Of a stretch of DNA of 64,000 nucleotides, positions 32,481 to 42,648 are shown piece after piece. This stretch comes from Rhodosorus marinus (Eukaryota > Rhodophyta > Stylonematophyceae > Stylonematales > Stylonemataceae). Within the stretch, counting starts at the first letter, position 1, and the number at the start of each line of letters is the position of its first letter. The stretch is from assembly GCA_029953675.1 (NCBI GenBank), contig JAMWBK010000001.1:347001-411000 (forward strand), in the 5' to 3' direction. The notes beneath the pieces were generated by a model. It did not search any database. It was not told where the DNA came from and saw nothing but the letters and a program-made list of their open reading frames with translations. Position numbers and translations under genes: made by a program.

Positions 32481-33359
32481 TTAGCTCTCCTGACCCTCGA
32501 TCTTGGGAGCAAGATAATATCGGACGTATCCGACGTCCTTGTCAATTGCGAACTCAATACGGATGGGGTACTCCTCGCTCATGGACAGGACCACGGTGTC
32601 GCTCAGTGCGGCAGCTTTGGCAAAAATGTTGAGGAACTTGAGCGAGAACGTGGACTTGACTGGTTCCACCATTGTAATCTTCACTCCGTCTTTGGGCTTG
32701 TCTACGGATGCGCTCTTCTGAAGGCAGATGTTTCCTGAACCAATATCGCCCTTCGTGCTGAAGCTTGCGCCGCCCTTGTTGATCTCGATTGTTACAGAAT
32801 CGCCCATGGTTGAGAGGTCACCCATAATCCTTCGAAACTCAGCGGAGGACATCTCTACTGTGCTCGTGTAGTCGGATTCAGGGATTCCGAGCATTTCTTG
32901 GTCGATGACCATCAATTTCAGCTGGAAATCAGAAATCCTGTCGTTTTTCTTCGATTCGAACAAAATGTCCATCGTGTTCGGCTCATTCTCATCTGCTTTC
33001 AACGTCACGCTGTCGTCCGAGGCCGCGCATTTCAAAACCTTCGCGAGCGAGTCAATCTTCACGCCAAGGGATACATTCCGCTCACATTGATACACTTCAA
33101 AACTCGAAGCTCGGACCATGAAGCAGACCAGCGATATATGTGAAGAATCCATTGACTGAAGCACGCAATAAGACAAGAACAGACAATCTAGTTCAGAACC
33201 ACCGAACGAGAAACTGCAAACCGCTGAGGAACACATCACACGTACCTGCATAACAATTCCATCATCGTTGCAGTCCCAGTTGGCCTCCTGTACAAGATCC
33301 CGAACACTGTCCAGGATCTTCTTCAGCACAGCCGACTCCTCCAGTCGAGCTTCAAACAT
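32481..33359 (-). CDS. PCNA: Proliferating cell nuclear antigen (sliding clamp)
   Basis: PCNA is the homotrimeric clamp that tethers DNA polymerases and repair factors to DNA. Exons are 33359-33246 and 33155-32481, with a 90-nt intron, giving 262 residues, the standard length. Conserved parts include MFEARLEESAVLKKILDSV, the SMDSSHISLV block rebuilt across the junction, the interdomain connector around MLGIPESDYT, and the C-terminal VRYYLAPKIEGQE that forms part of the PIP-box pocket. A sense-strand G-rich leader lies just upstream (the + strand is C-rich at 33474-33508). A cluster of E2F-type sites lies 0.6-0.8 kb upstream, consistent with S-phase expression. The identification is certain. 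Confidence 0.97.
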   Translation of the reverse strand: MFEARLEESAVLKKILDSVRDLVQEANWDCNDDGIVMQVRVMCSSAVCSFSFGGSELDCLFLSYCVLQSMDSSHISLVCFMVRASSFEVYQCERNVSLGVKIDSLAKVLKCAASDDSVTLKADENEPNTMDILFESKKNDRISDFQLKLMVIDQEMLGIPESDYTSTVEMSSAEFRRIMGDLSTMGDSVTIEINKGGASFSTKGDIGSGNICLQKSASVDKPKDGVKITMVEPVKSTFSLKFLNIFAKAAALSDTVVLSMSEEYPIRIEFAIDKDVGYVRYYLAPKIEGQES

Positions 33360-34267
33360 AATTTTTCTCCTTTCAGAAAAGAAAAGACAACAAAAAAAAC
33401 AAAAACTGCCTTCGTATTCCTCCCAAAAGAGACAACACAAGCTCTTCCTCTAACTCTTACAGAAACACTAACCTTGGAATCCCCCTTCCCCCAACCCCTC
33501 CCCAAAGAAGAAGCTGCCTAGCTTAATGGCGTGTATATAAAGACGGCATCCCCGCGCCAGCAACATCCACGCGGGAAGAAGATCTGACAAATCTTGTCAC
33601 TTCACAATGTGTAAGAATCCGATACGTTCAGCAGCAGCACAAAATTAAAAGGTATTTAGTTCGACGGGACGAAGGTCACATGGAGATCTCTTTCCACAAC
33701 TTGGAGGGAGCGATGTGGTTTTTCCAGTTTCAGCAAAGTGTCCCGCGCATCCCCACTGCAGAAAGCAATGAAATTGGTAACGGTCCATGTGGTCCCATAC
33801 ATCATCCGGAACAGAAAACCAATATCCAGCCAGAGTCCGTTTAGGTCTAAAACAACGACAGAAATACAGATGAACCGAAAGAAAACAATTATTAAGCAAG
33901 GAGAGGGAAGTATTAGTTGGACAAAATTATGTTGGCTGCGGAACAGAAGGAATCCACCACCATCGTCCCCCACGCCATTTCGCGAAACGTACGATAGGCG
34001 TCCTCCCGCGTTTTCGCGGGAGGACGCCTAGTTCCTTTGTGTTCCCGCCAATATAACCGGACCCGAATCTCTATTTCCCGCCAAAATATCTGGTAGTGTT
34101 GAATATTTATTAAATATCCGTCGTTTGTAGACCAAACAGTAATCTGAGGATTTGGTGAGGTTTGGCGAAAAGTTGGCGGGAAGGGATTGGCAAGAAGAAT
34201 GGGTGGGTTGGATGATCTGGTAGGGAGGTTGGTCTGGTTCGGCTTCGGGAATGTTTGGCGTTAAATA
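33360..34267 (-). promoter_or_regulatory. PCNA upstream region with E2F-type site cluster
   Basis: Sites resembling the E2F consensus TTTSSCGC occur at 33978-33987 (TTTCGCGAAA), 34042-34051 (TTCCCGCCAA), 34074-34085 (TTTCCCGCCAAA, a full match) and, inverted, at 34173-34182 (TTGGCGGGAA), with a weaker one at about 34162. A GC-rich 36-nt perfect hairpin sits among them (33995-34030). E2F control of PCNA is established in plants and animals. Here it is inferred. A minus-strand frame at 33973-33656 (ending LQVVERDLHVTFVPSN) lies between the sites and PCNA. It may be a small unrecognised gene or part of the PCNA leader. Confidence 0.6.
33995..34030. repeat. 36-nt perfect hairpin, 16-bp arms, TTTT loop
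   Basis: TAGGCGTCCTCCCGCG at 33995-34010 is followed by TTTT and then its exact reverse complement at 34015-34030. It is a strong GC-rich cruciform or RNA stem-loop, located between E2F-type sites upstream of PCNA. Confidence 0.9.
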
Positions 34268-35466
34268 CTACGATTGGTTTTCTTGAGATTGACCCATGCT
34301 TTTCCAAATGCTGATTTGTTTCCCAGGCTTCTGCGGGTTCTCGTCGTCGGCGGAATCAGTACTCGGGCTGCTAGCTGAAATGTCCGGCTCAGCTTGCGTT
34401 TCGAAACACCTCTCTCCGTAAATAGTACAGAAGAGGTTCGCGTCTGGATGCACTGAGACGTCGCTCAAGCAGTCATCAGCGCACTGCGCTGGTTCCCATA
34501 GCTCTGACGTCTTCAGGTCGAAGCGCCGTAGGCAGCCTGATCGATCGCCGGAGTACAAATACGTTCCGCTTCGATCTATGTCGATTCCGATTCTCTGGTT
34601 GGAATCTGAAAGTCGCCCGAACGGCGAGATTTCGGAGTCGGTATTTCTGATATCCCAAACTGTTAATCGAGTAGCACGGATTAGAGGGACATCTGTGTGA
34701 TCTGTTGGGTTAAGCCGAGCGGAAATATCTCCTTACTGTGGATTACGTTATCACGACGACCGGCGACGAAAATTGTGTTGCCGTCTGGAGATCCACAGAT
34801 GTCAATAACGCCAGTTGAATTACATCCTAGTACCGCTGTGGGGCCCGCCTTCTGCATCGTTCTTGGGTCAAAGATGCCGACGGATCCGGAAAAGGATCCA
34901 ACGAGCATCAGATTTGACTCTCCCGGCATCCAAGAAATCGTAGATAAGACGCCTCGCAGTCCCCTGTGCTTACTTTTCTGACCGGTGGAGATCTCGATGC
35001 AGTCCCTTCCAGGACTACTGATGTCGAAGACCCTTATGAGAGATTCGAACCCACAGTAGAGCTTCTCTCCTGACGTAGGGAAAGACACGCTACAGGGTGC
35101 GCTGATTTCGTCCATCCGGTCGAAGCACCTGTAACTAGCGCGCAGGCTTCCAGAATATGCATCCCAAAGATGCACAGGAGTGTCTTTGCAGCAGGTCGCA
35201 AACACACAGGTCACAGCGTCCCAAGAGTTCATCAACGGATACCATGCCAAATCACGGACAGATTCGCTCTCAGAGAGCTTCACGGCAGGCTCCAGAGTTG
35301 CCATCTGCTGGGTTTCATACAGCTCAACAAAGCCGCCTTCTCCGCTTACAATAAAGCAGGATCCATCTGGGGACCATTCCGCACGTCTTGGCAGCTTCCT
35401 TTGCTCCTGGCTTGAAACCCCGATCTCCTTGAGCTCATCTCCCAAAGACCTCTCAGTCACCGTCAT
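34268..35466 (-). CDS. WRAP53: WD40 protein of the TCAB1/WRAP53 family
   Basis: TCAB1 binds the CAB box of telomerase RNA and scaRNAs and directs them to Cajal bodies. Exons are 35466-34737 and 34659-34268, giving 373 residues. Family-specific blocks are AWYPLMNSWDAVTCVFATCC, DTPVHLWDAYSGSLRASYR, DEISAPCSVSF, GEKLYCGFESLIRVFD and PGRDCIEI, which follow the order of human TCAB1. WD-type repeats continue to FDLKTSELW and HPDANLFCTIYGERCF. The C-terminal about 45 residues are polar and acidic. The protein lacks the long N-terminal extension of the animal form. Its presence suggests telomerase and CAB-box RNPs of the usual type. It lies between PCNA and the phycobiliprotein-like gene and is divergent from the latter. 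Confidence 0.85.
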
Positions 35467-36543
35467 CCTTCAGATTTTCGCTTCTAGATGCGTGCTCTGC
35501 AGGATCATCCTATGAAACCAGTCGTGCTCATGTGCCTAGCATCTCTACTGCAATCTCCTTCATCCAATAGGCTTCTACGGCCACCCAGGGCGTTCTACCT
35601 ATGTACAGCCCCCGAAAGTCTCTTCAGGAACCGGAGAGCCCTTCTCTCATCCTACAATGCTTTTGAAGTCTTCTCTACGAAACAAAACATTTGTTTTCCT
35701 CAGCATGTATCATCCTCCTGCACAAGCACATATCCTACGCCCAACTTCGAACGCCGTAAGCTTCGGAAGGAGTTTGGCAATGAGTGCTGCGCGTGGAAAC
35801 TAGGCACACATCTTAGACACGAAAAATCCTGAGTATTATTTGTGCTGATTCGATCTCTTGTACATATCGCATGTGTACAAATGGAAGTAGTTACTGCTGT
35901 CGTCTGCAACAGTTCTCACATAACCCAGTTTCAGGCATGGTTTTTTGGTACTGGATCTATGCCGCAGCGAGCTATCCAAGCAAAATAGCAATCTATTTCG
36001 GCGGACAGAGCCGCATGCGACAATGAAGAAGTGGGCCGCCGCTTCTCAGCGCTGAACGGGTACCTCACTGGTATCCATCGCATGATACACACTTTACTTC
36101 ATCAAAGCTCTGGCTAGCTCAGCTTTCGCTGACCGCATTGACCAACGTTGTAGGCTTCATGCTAGTTCTTCGCGCAACCGTTGCCAAATGACATTATCTT
36201 CACAACCAACTGTATGGTATCTCATCATTGATACGGTGCTTTTCACGACTAGATTCTTGTTCCGATTGCTAGTGACAACCTCAACAGAATATATTAGAGG
36301 TTAAAAAGGTAGATGAAGTCTTGGAACGCGGTTTCCAAAGACACAAGCTTGCAAACAGTCCCTTCTCCTCCCGCCCCGAAAACCTCTGCTGACTTCTGAG
36401 ATCGAGATATCTGAATTGGTGGAGAGGATGGATACGGTCGGGATTCCTGGTTACTGCGTTTCTGGATTATTTGAGTTTTGAAAGCCTTATCAGAGGTACT
36501 TTGCTAAGGTAGAATTCTTCCACGAAGAACGGCTGTTGGGCAA
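35467..36543. promoter_or_regulatory. Divergent promoter of TCAB1 and the phycobiliprotein-like gene
   Basis: No coding frame can be supported. A mild AT-rich patch lies at 36220-36310, followed by a G/T-richer + strand toward 36544. The C/A-rich left part (35500-35720) fits a leader of the leftward TCAB1 gene. Confidence 0.4.
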
Positions 36544-37352
36544 ATGGCGTTTGTTTTAGGTTTATCGAGTCAGAATGTGAGAACCCAGGCTGGAAGTGTG
36601 CGGAAGTGCAGTCGTGTTCGGATTCGGAGCTCAGCTGTTGAGAGCGGGGAGGAGATTTCTGAGAAGTTGAAGCAGCTCTTTCAGAGACAGAAGGAAAGAC
36701 CTATATTTGATCACGATAGGTTTGGCGGAGCGTGGCTGGCCGCTGAGAATGAGCTGAGGTGAGGTGGTTTATACCCTTATCCATAAAAAAATTCGTGCTT
36801 TGATTGCGGATGCTGAGGGCGGTGAGGCTTTTGTATCTGTAGATTTTTTTCGGATGAAGAGCTGGCTAAGGTTGGGAACGCAGCGCAGAGAAGTTCCGCT
36901 ACTGCTCTTCGGGATGCGGTTGAGTCGATCGTGACCGAGTCGCGCGAGAAGCTCCTCCAGGAGTTTCCAAATATCACGGTAGGGACTGAATATCACCGTG
37001 CAGAAGCATATGGACTCGTTAAAGTAACAAAAAATCTGATCTTCAGGAGGAAGGAGGTGCTCTGTATCCTCCTTTCCGAAGCGAGGCCTGCTGGCGCGAC
37101 TTTTGGCACTTCACCAGAGTGGCGAGCTATGGTTGCTCCCTCGACGAGTCAGCGTTCCTGAACAAAGACGGACTTGGAATCTTGGAAGAAGTCTACACAG
37201 AGCTTTCAGTGCCTCTTGATGCAATGCTCTACGGCACACGGCAGTTGAAGATGGAATCGCAGAGGTCGGTAAATTCGGAGGAGGAAAAAGAAATCGTTGG
37301 AAGATCCTTCGACACAGTGATCAACAGTCTCAGCGACTTCATCAAAAGGTAA
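36544..37352 (+). CDS. Nucleus-encoded phycobiliprotein-fold protein, plastid-targeted
   Basis: Exons are 36544-36758, 36843-36978 and 37047-37352, giving 218 residues. After a transit-like N-terminus (MAFVLGLSSQ, then RVRIRSSAVES) the protein aligns along its length with allophycocyanin-type subunits of the phycobilisome family (PF00502). Matching blocks are LAKVGNAAQRSSATALRDAV, LYPPFRSEACWRDFWHFTRV and GLGILEEVYTELSVPLDAML, then RQLKME. The bilin-binding signature C-x-R-D is intact (Cys132, Arg134, Asp135), so a chromophore could be attached. The bulk phycobilisome subunits of red algae are plastid genes. A nuclear copy with a transit peptide is unexpected and is not one of the rod-linker gamma subunits. 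A possible donor GTAAAA overlaps the stop codon, so an extra 3' exon cannot be excluded. The fold call is confident. The function is open (core component, bilin carrier or light sensor). Confidence 0.75.
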
Positions 37353-37513
37353 AAGGTGATGCTGTTTTCCAAACGTTAGTATCTGCAAAAGGGCATGCAC
37401 AGCGGCGCTTTCTCCGTTCAGATCAGCTGATTATATAGGAGAACAAGGCTGAAAGAGCCAGCAGATTTTAGCGAACGAAGCAAAATCAATCTATAGGACA
37501 TGCTACCAGAATA

Positions 37514-37693
37514 TTAGCTTTTCTTTTCTTGCTGCTCGTCTTCCGCTTCTCTCTTTTCCTTTTCCTCAAAGTGGAGCCTCTTTCGGATTGCATGCGAATA
37601 GTTCTCAATAGGGGGAGAATCCTGGCGGAGCGCCAACAAGGCCAACACGATCAGCAGAGGATACAAAACTGTGGTGGGTGAAACGAATTGCAT
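37514..37693 (-). CDS. Small single-pass membrane protein frame (59 aa)
   Basis: A 59-residue frame starting MQFVSPTTVLYPLLIVLALLA has one clear membrane helix (about residues 6-23), then a polar segment and a highly charged tail (EEKEKREAEDEQQEKKS). It overlaps the 3' end of the mL40-like gene in another frame. It may be a separate small gene or the true last exon of that gene through a splice I could not resolve. No family was recognised. Codon quality and the helix-plus-charged-tail layout argue for real coding. Confidence 0.35.
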   Translation of the reverse strand: MQFVSPTTVLYPLLIVLALLALRQDSPPIENYSHAIRKRLHFEEKEKREAEDEQQEKKS

Positions 37694-38314
37694 GGCGTAC
37701 CAGTCGTTGGTAAAACATTAAAGGGTTGATTTTCAGATCTAGCTTTTCAGCTTCGTGACGTCTATTCTCTGGGAGCTCATAGTATGCCAGCATCCTCGAT
37801 TCGATAAGTCTATGTCGAAACCTCTGCTCCATTCTCTTCTGCCTAAACGTTGCTATCGAATATGCCCGAGTCTAGGAGACGAGAGATAGCCAAAAGAGTT
37901 TAGATCGGGATCCCGAAATAGACATCTTAACACAAAAACTAGAATTATCGAATACCTCCGCTTCCGCGGCGGCAGCCTCTTCCTCCGTCAGCGGTTCCGG
38001 TTCCGGTCGAGATTTTGAAAAGAGCGCCTGCAAAGCTCGTTCCCTACGGCCCGAATCTGCCTGGTTTGCAATGGTTTGCCCATCTAATGGCTATCATACG
38101 AGAAAAACAGCAAGCAAATTCGATTCAGTCAGGTTCCAGGCCCAACGAGGAAGCGGGTGTCCTCCATTTCCAAGGTCAACGGTTCGTGAACACTCACTCC
38201 CGAATGCCCCTTCTTCTTCTTGGCCTTTCTCGTATTGACAGCCATCCACCTCCATTGGCCTGAGGGGGATGTCGCGCGCAAGGCCACACCTAGATTCAGA
38301 CGACCCAACAACAT
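37605..38314 (-). CDS. Mitochondrial protein, possibly ribosomal mL40
   Basis: Exons are 38314-38198, 38027-37956 and 37871-37605, giving 151 residues if the last exon runs to its own stop. The start MLLGRLNLGVALRATSPSG is basic and free of acidic residues, like a mitochondrial presequence. The middle (LTEEEAAAAEAE, TRAYSIATFRQKRMEQRF, YYELPENRRHEAEKLDLKIN) resembles the helical core of mL40 (MRPL40, PF09812) in spacing and charge pattern. The similarity is by eye and weak. The 3' structure is uncertain because an alternative frame with a membrane helix overlaps it. It is divergent from the MYB gene. Confidence 0.45.
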
Positions 38315-40169
38315 CTAGACAGGAGTTTTTATCCTACATAAGAGCTATTAGTTTCCTCACTGCCTGCAAAACCTTTGATTTAAGGCCCTCTTCACTCTGA
38401 AAAAAAGTGAAAGACTTCAACAACAAGTTTCTCTACTTCGCAGTTGCTCCTCGGCCTCTTCGAACGCGAATTCTTGTCGAAACACTCCCGGGCCGAAGCC
38501 GTCAACTGGAGGTGAAAAGCTCATATAGCAGAGGGGAGCTGGGAAGCCTGATGCAGCTCAACTTGGCTTCTTGAAGGCGACTGTTTTGGATCCCAATGTG
38601 ACATGATCTGCGGCTTTGGGACTCAGGCTCTGTCGTAAACCATTGAGGTACTTCTGGAACAGGGCGATCGAGTTTTTCCTAGACATGAACCGATCCAGAC
38701 CGCCGATATTCGTAGTCTTTATTGCCCAGAAGTAGTTCGACTTTGAAAAGAGGGAGTGAACTGATGGGGATGATGATGATGTCGAATATGAGTACTTCAG
38801 CTCTGGTTGAGAGATGTGGTACCGAGCGCAGGGCTTCTGTCCCGAGATCTCATTGAGTCAATTGAGTGAGGCTCAGGTCGCTCGTGAGAAATGTCAAAAC
38901 TCGGCTGGGGGCAAGGTATAGGCTAATGACGAGCGAATGATGAGTGAATCGCTATTTAGGGAAGCCGAAGGGGTTCCAAAATCTACAAAAAAACCGCGGA
39001 GAACTCGCTCGAAGTCCAGGGAAAGCCCAGTCCACAGGGTCATCAGCTCGAAGTGAGAGCTAGAAAACCGGAAAAACGACTCACAGGTCCACAGTGTGTG
39101 GTAGGTGAATCATGAAATGAAGATAGTTCAGAGTCGTCATCGACCTTTCCAATCGAATCATCCATCCACCGCATCCATGCCCGTCCAAGGCATCACCAGA
39201 TACACATCAAGTTCCTCTCTATATTTAGACCAAGTGCTCTTAGTATAGAAATGAACCTCTCAAGATTAAGCTCACATAAAAGTATGAAAAACTTCAAAAA
39301 CAAGAGTTTTGTCATTATTATTGTAAAAAATATATCTAAATATTGTCCAGTAAATTTCTAGATATTCATAATCTAATATATATAATCGGTAATTGTTATT
39401 AATAATAATATACAACTTGCTTAAATATAGTACTACCCGTTTAATAATAGACTTATTTCAGACTGATTTTGTATGAATGACAGATTGGCGGGAAGGCCAG
39501 GAAACCTGTTGAGGAAGATGAAGTGAGAGTTGGGTCGCTGCGGAGAGACCTGGGCTACGGAGGATGACAGAGAAACCCTTTTAGTTTCTTTATCACGGAC
39601 TCCATTGAAGTGGAGGAAAACGTTGAACGGAGGTTTTGTACTGGCTTCGTGTCCTCATATATTTTGATGAACTGTGTGGGAGTTTGTTGAACACCCGCAT
39701 TTTAACCCTCTTCCTCCTTCACTCCTCTCGGCGGCTGAGGGTTTTTTGTTTGTTTCAGGACGGTGAGATTGGGATTGTTTGCTGGGTTTGGTTGAGGCTA
39801 CTTGAAGAGGACGTAAGAAGGATAGTTTTAGACTGTGGTAACAGTCCTTGAGGTTGAACGTGAGACGCCTCGGATTTTCGAGTCGGTTTGGTTGTTTTGG
39901 AAGGATTCACCTCCCCCCTTTGGCTTCTTGAGGTTTCTAAGGTGGAAGGAGAGGAGCCAGCCTGAAGCGTTACGGACATGTGTATTCTTCTTCGAGAAGG
40001 TTGAGGGCTTTGGTTTGGTTTTTGATTTTGGATCTGGCAACTCCGTCGGGGCCCCTTCTCGTTCAGTTTATGGATCTTGGGGAATCCCTCGCCAGGTAGT
40101 AGTTAGACTATTTTTAATATATATATTTTTATTTAGAAGGAGGGAAGGGGAATTCTGTTGGCATTCGAG
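38315..40169. promoter_or_regulatory. Divergent upstream region of the mL40-like and MYB genes
   Basis: A strongly AT-rich core lies at 39240-39470. To its right (39480-40165) the + strand is G/T-rich and leads to the MYB start. To its left (38400-39230) the sequence is of mixed composition with only short frames. I see no RNA gene. Confidence 0.4.
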
Positions 40170-41838
40170 ATGAAGCCGAGGATACTACGGTCCAGAACGA
40201 ATCGAAAGCGAGGATCTGTGGATGAAGCGGCAATCCAGAATCCGAAGGATGGGAAGACGGAGCATCCACTGTGGGTTATGAAGCGTCAGGGAGCTGCTGA
40301 CAAGAGCATGTCGAAGAAAGTAGATGAGAGAACGGTCGATGATCAGACTACGGATGACGAGGTGGACAAAGAAATCGAGATTGAAGACGTGACTTTGGAG
40401 ACCATCGATGCTGATGTGGATGGGAGCAACTGCGCCAAGGATACGAAGCGTAACTCTGCCAACTCGGTTGTTACGTTGGATAAGGAGCCGAACCAAAGTC
40501 CTTCCACTCCAACAGAACGGCAGAGGTATGTCGGTTAATGAACTTGTCCATGCTTGGGGCTGGCAGATGTCCTAAACCTCTTTTTCTTTGAATCCTCTCC
40601 GAAAGGGGAAGCAACTGGTCGAAAAGGGTGAGCAATTGGTCTGACGAGGAAGATAGAATTCTAACCAAGTGCGTGGCAAAGTTCGGAGCTAAGAATTGGA
40701 AAGTCATTGCCACGCATTTGCCGAACAGAACGGACATCCAGTGCTTGCATCGCTGGAATACCGTGCTTAACCCACAGCTTGTGAAAGGACCATGGACAAA
40801 GGAGGAGGATGACGAAATACGGTTCCTAGTTTCACAGTACGAGACGCCCCGCTGGAGCTTGATTGCCAAACATCTTCCCGGACGTATTGGAAAGCAGTGC
40901 AGGGAAAGATGGCTTCATCACCTGAGCCCAGAGGTCACAAAGAGTGCTTGGACAGCACAGGAAGAGGAGACTCTCAGAGAGGCACACTCTCGACTAGGCA
41001 ATCGCTGGGCGGAGATTGCCAAGCTGTTGCCAGGTAGGTCCGACAACGCTGTAAAGAACCACTGGAATTCATGTATGCGAAGGAGCAGCGTGAGAAGAAA
41101 ACGGAAGTCTGGGGACCCAAGTGACATAGAGAACATTGAGGTAGATAAAAATTCCAAGCGTTTCCAACCCACGTTTTCGGGGGGGCTGAGGTCTAAGCGC
41201 TATGTCTTGTGTTCGTTTTTCAGGTGGAAACCAGTTCACCGGTCCAAGGCACGCCCGAAATGGCGAACAAAATTTATCTTTCTAGTGAGGAGCTACGACA
41301 GCAATCACCTCAAGAGTACCAGGCCAGCGCAGTGCTTACCGCGATGTCAAGTTGCGCCCGGGCGATGCAGCAGAGCTCGCCCGTTCCGGAAGAGAAGAGA
41401 GCCGGGGACTCGCCTCCATTGACCTCTCCGGTCGGAAAAAGCCCTTTCCGATTCGTCACTTACGAGCCCAACTTTCATCGGAAGACTCCGTCCATTCTAA
41501 GTCGAAAGCAGTTGACAGCACGTATTGCGAACGCAGATACAACTTCCAAGGCGCAAGTTGCTGACCCTAGCGAGAGGCAGCAGAAGGTCCCAGCTATATT
41601 CAACCGGGGGAAGACGTCCCGAACAGAGCGAAAACCGGACGCACGAGAGCAAAAGAGCTCAATGTCATTTTTTACAAAGGCTTCAGCGTCCGCAGCAGCG
41701 AATTATTCAGCAGCACACCGTCCTGCTCATGCAACGCCAACAAAGCAGATCGTGAAGAGGAGCATTACGACGGATTTCGATTCCAACGCAAGAAGCGGTC
41801 TAGCATCCGACCAAGTCCGACAAATTAGTACAAAGTAA
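40170..41838 (+). CDS. R1R2R3-type MYB transcription factor
   Basis: Three-repeat MYB proteins of the c-MYB/MYB3R class control G2/M genes in plants. Exons are 40170-40525, 40606-41140 and 41224-41838, giving 501 residues. The repeats follow each other directly: R1 from about 127 ([18 protein letters not shown], ending RWNTVLNP), R2 from about 176 ([18 protein letters not shown], ending [10 protein letters not shown]) and R3 from about 227 ([18 protein letters not shown], ending VKNHWNS). The regularly spaced tryptophans are conserved. The N-terminus is acidic. The C-terminal half is Ser/Arg/Gln-rich with no known domain. The second intron is placed at GAG|GTAGAT because only this phase continues the long 3' frame. 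The start at 40170 is the first ATG. Upstream in frame there is only a TTG. Confidence 0.92.
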
Positions 41839-42648
41839 AAACGGCGGCTGGAAGGTTCTTCGTATTTGCAAGTCATTATGGCGAGTAGAACTCGAATCCC
41901 GTGGGTTCAGAACTCAAGACAGAGCTACGGGAATCTCAAGATCCCCAGAAGCGACGGCCATGGTGAACTACGCGAGACTTGCACGTTTCATGCGGTATAG
42001 ACCCTGCGCAAACCTGACTTGCACATTTCAAAAGGTACAGACCCTGCGCAACCCTAGGGTGTACTGAATACTAAGTTTGATACGTTTCTTAGTTTGAAAC
42101 TCGTACGTCCTCATCGTGGTTTGCAGCTTTCAACAAGTAACCATTTGCCTATCTTTGTCCCAGTACTAGATCCTCATTCGGCCCTGTGCTTGTTGTAAAT
42201 CAATTCCAATTCAACAGCCCTTCTACCTGTGCGACGTCCGTGCCCACAAACGCGGTGCAGTTGGTCACTACTAAACCAATCGCAGACTCAAGAGCGACAG
42301 CAAGCAAAGCGAGAGTCTAGGACACAGTTTCCTACTAGAAGGATCCAGCAAAAGCGATGTAAGCGAGGGCCGCAAAGCGAGACAATTCGAGCCTTTCCCG
42401 ATTCATAAAGCTGACAACTTATGCCAAACGTCCCAAGCTGTTTTTGCCATTGCTCATTTTCTCCTTTGCGCAAATTGTGGTTATATCATCATCTCTGACA
42501 AATCTTTTCATTTCCCATCCAAGCGACAGCAAAGCTATCCCACACCCACGAAAAATTCGGGGGCTTTCGATTCTAAACCTTCCTAATAGAAGCGTTACGT
42601 GGCCCGTCCTCGGGGACCAGGTACATATTATCCCCGTGATTTCAGAAT
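41839..42648. other. Convergent intergenic region with a tandem repeat
   Basis: This holds the 3' flanks of MYB (+) and YbaB (-). It includes a 40-bp tandem duplication at 41976-42055. Minus-strand frames reading past the YbaB stop are not supported once the last YbaB intron is recognised. Confidence 0.4.
41976..42055 (+). repeat. Two 40-bp tandem copies
   Basis: Copies at 41976-42015 and 42016-42055 both begin GACTTGCAC and contain AGACCCTGCGCAA. They differ at about six positions. They lie in the 3' flank of the MYB gene. Confidence 0.8.

Noticed and set aside
40628-41422. MYB protein ending after RWKPVHR without the third exon
   Set aside because: Using the GTAGAT donor gives an 83-nt intron of normal size here and joins a long downstream frame in phase.
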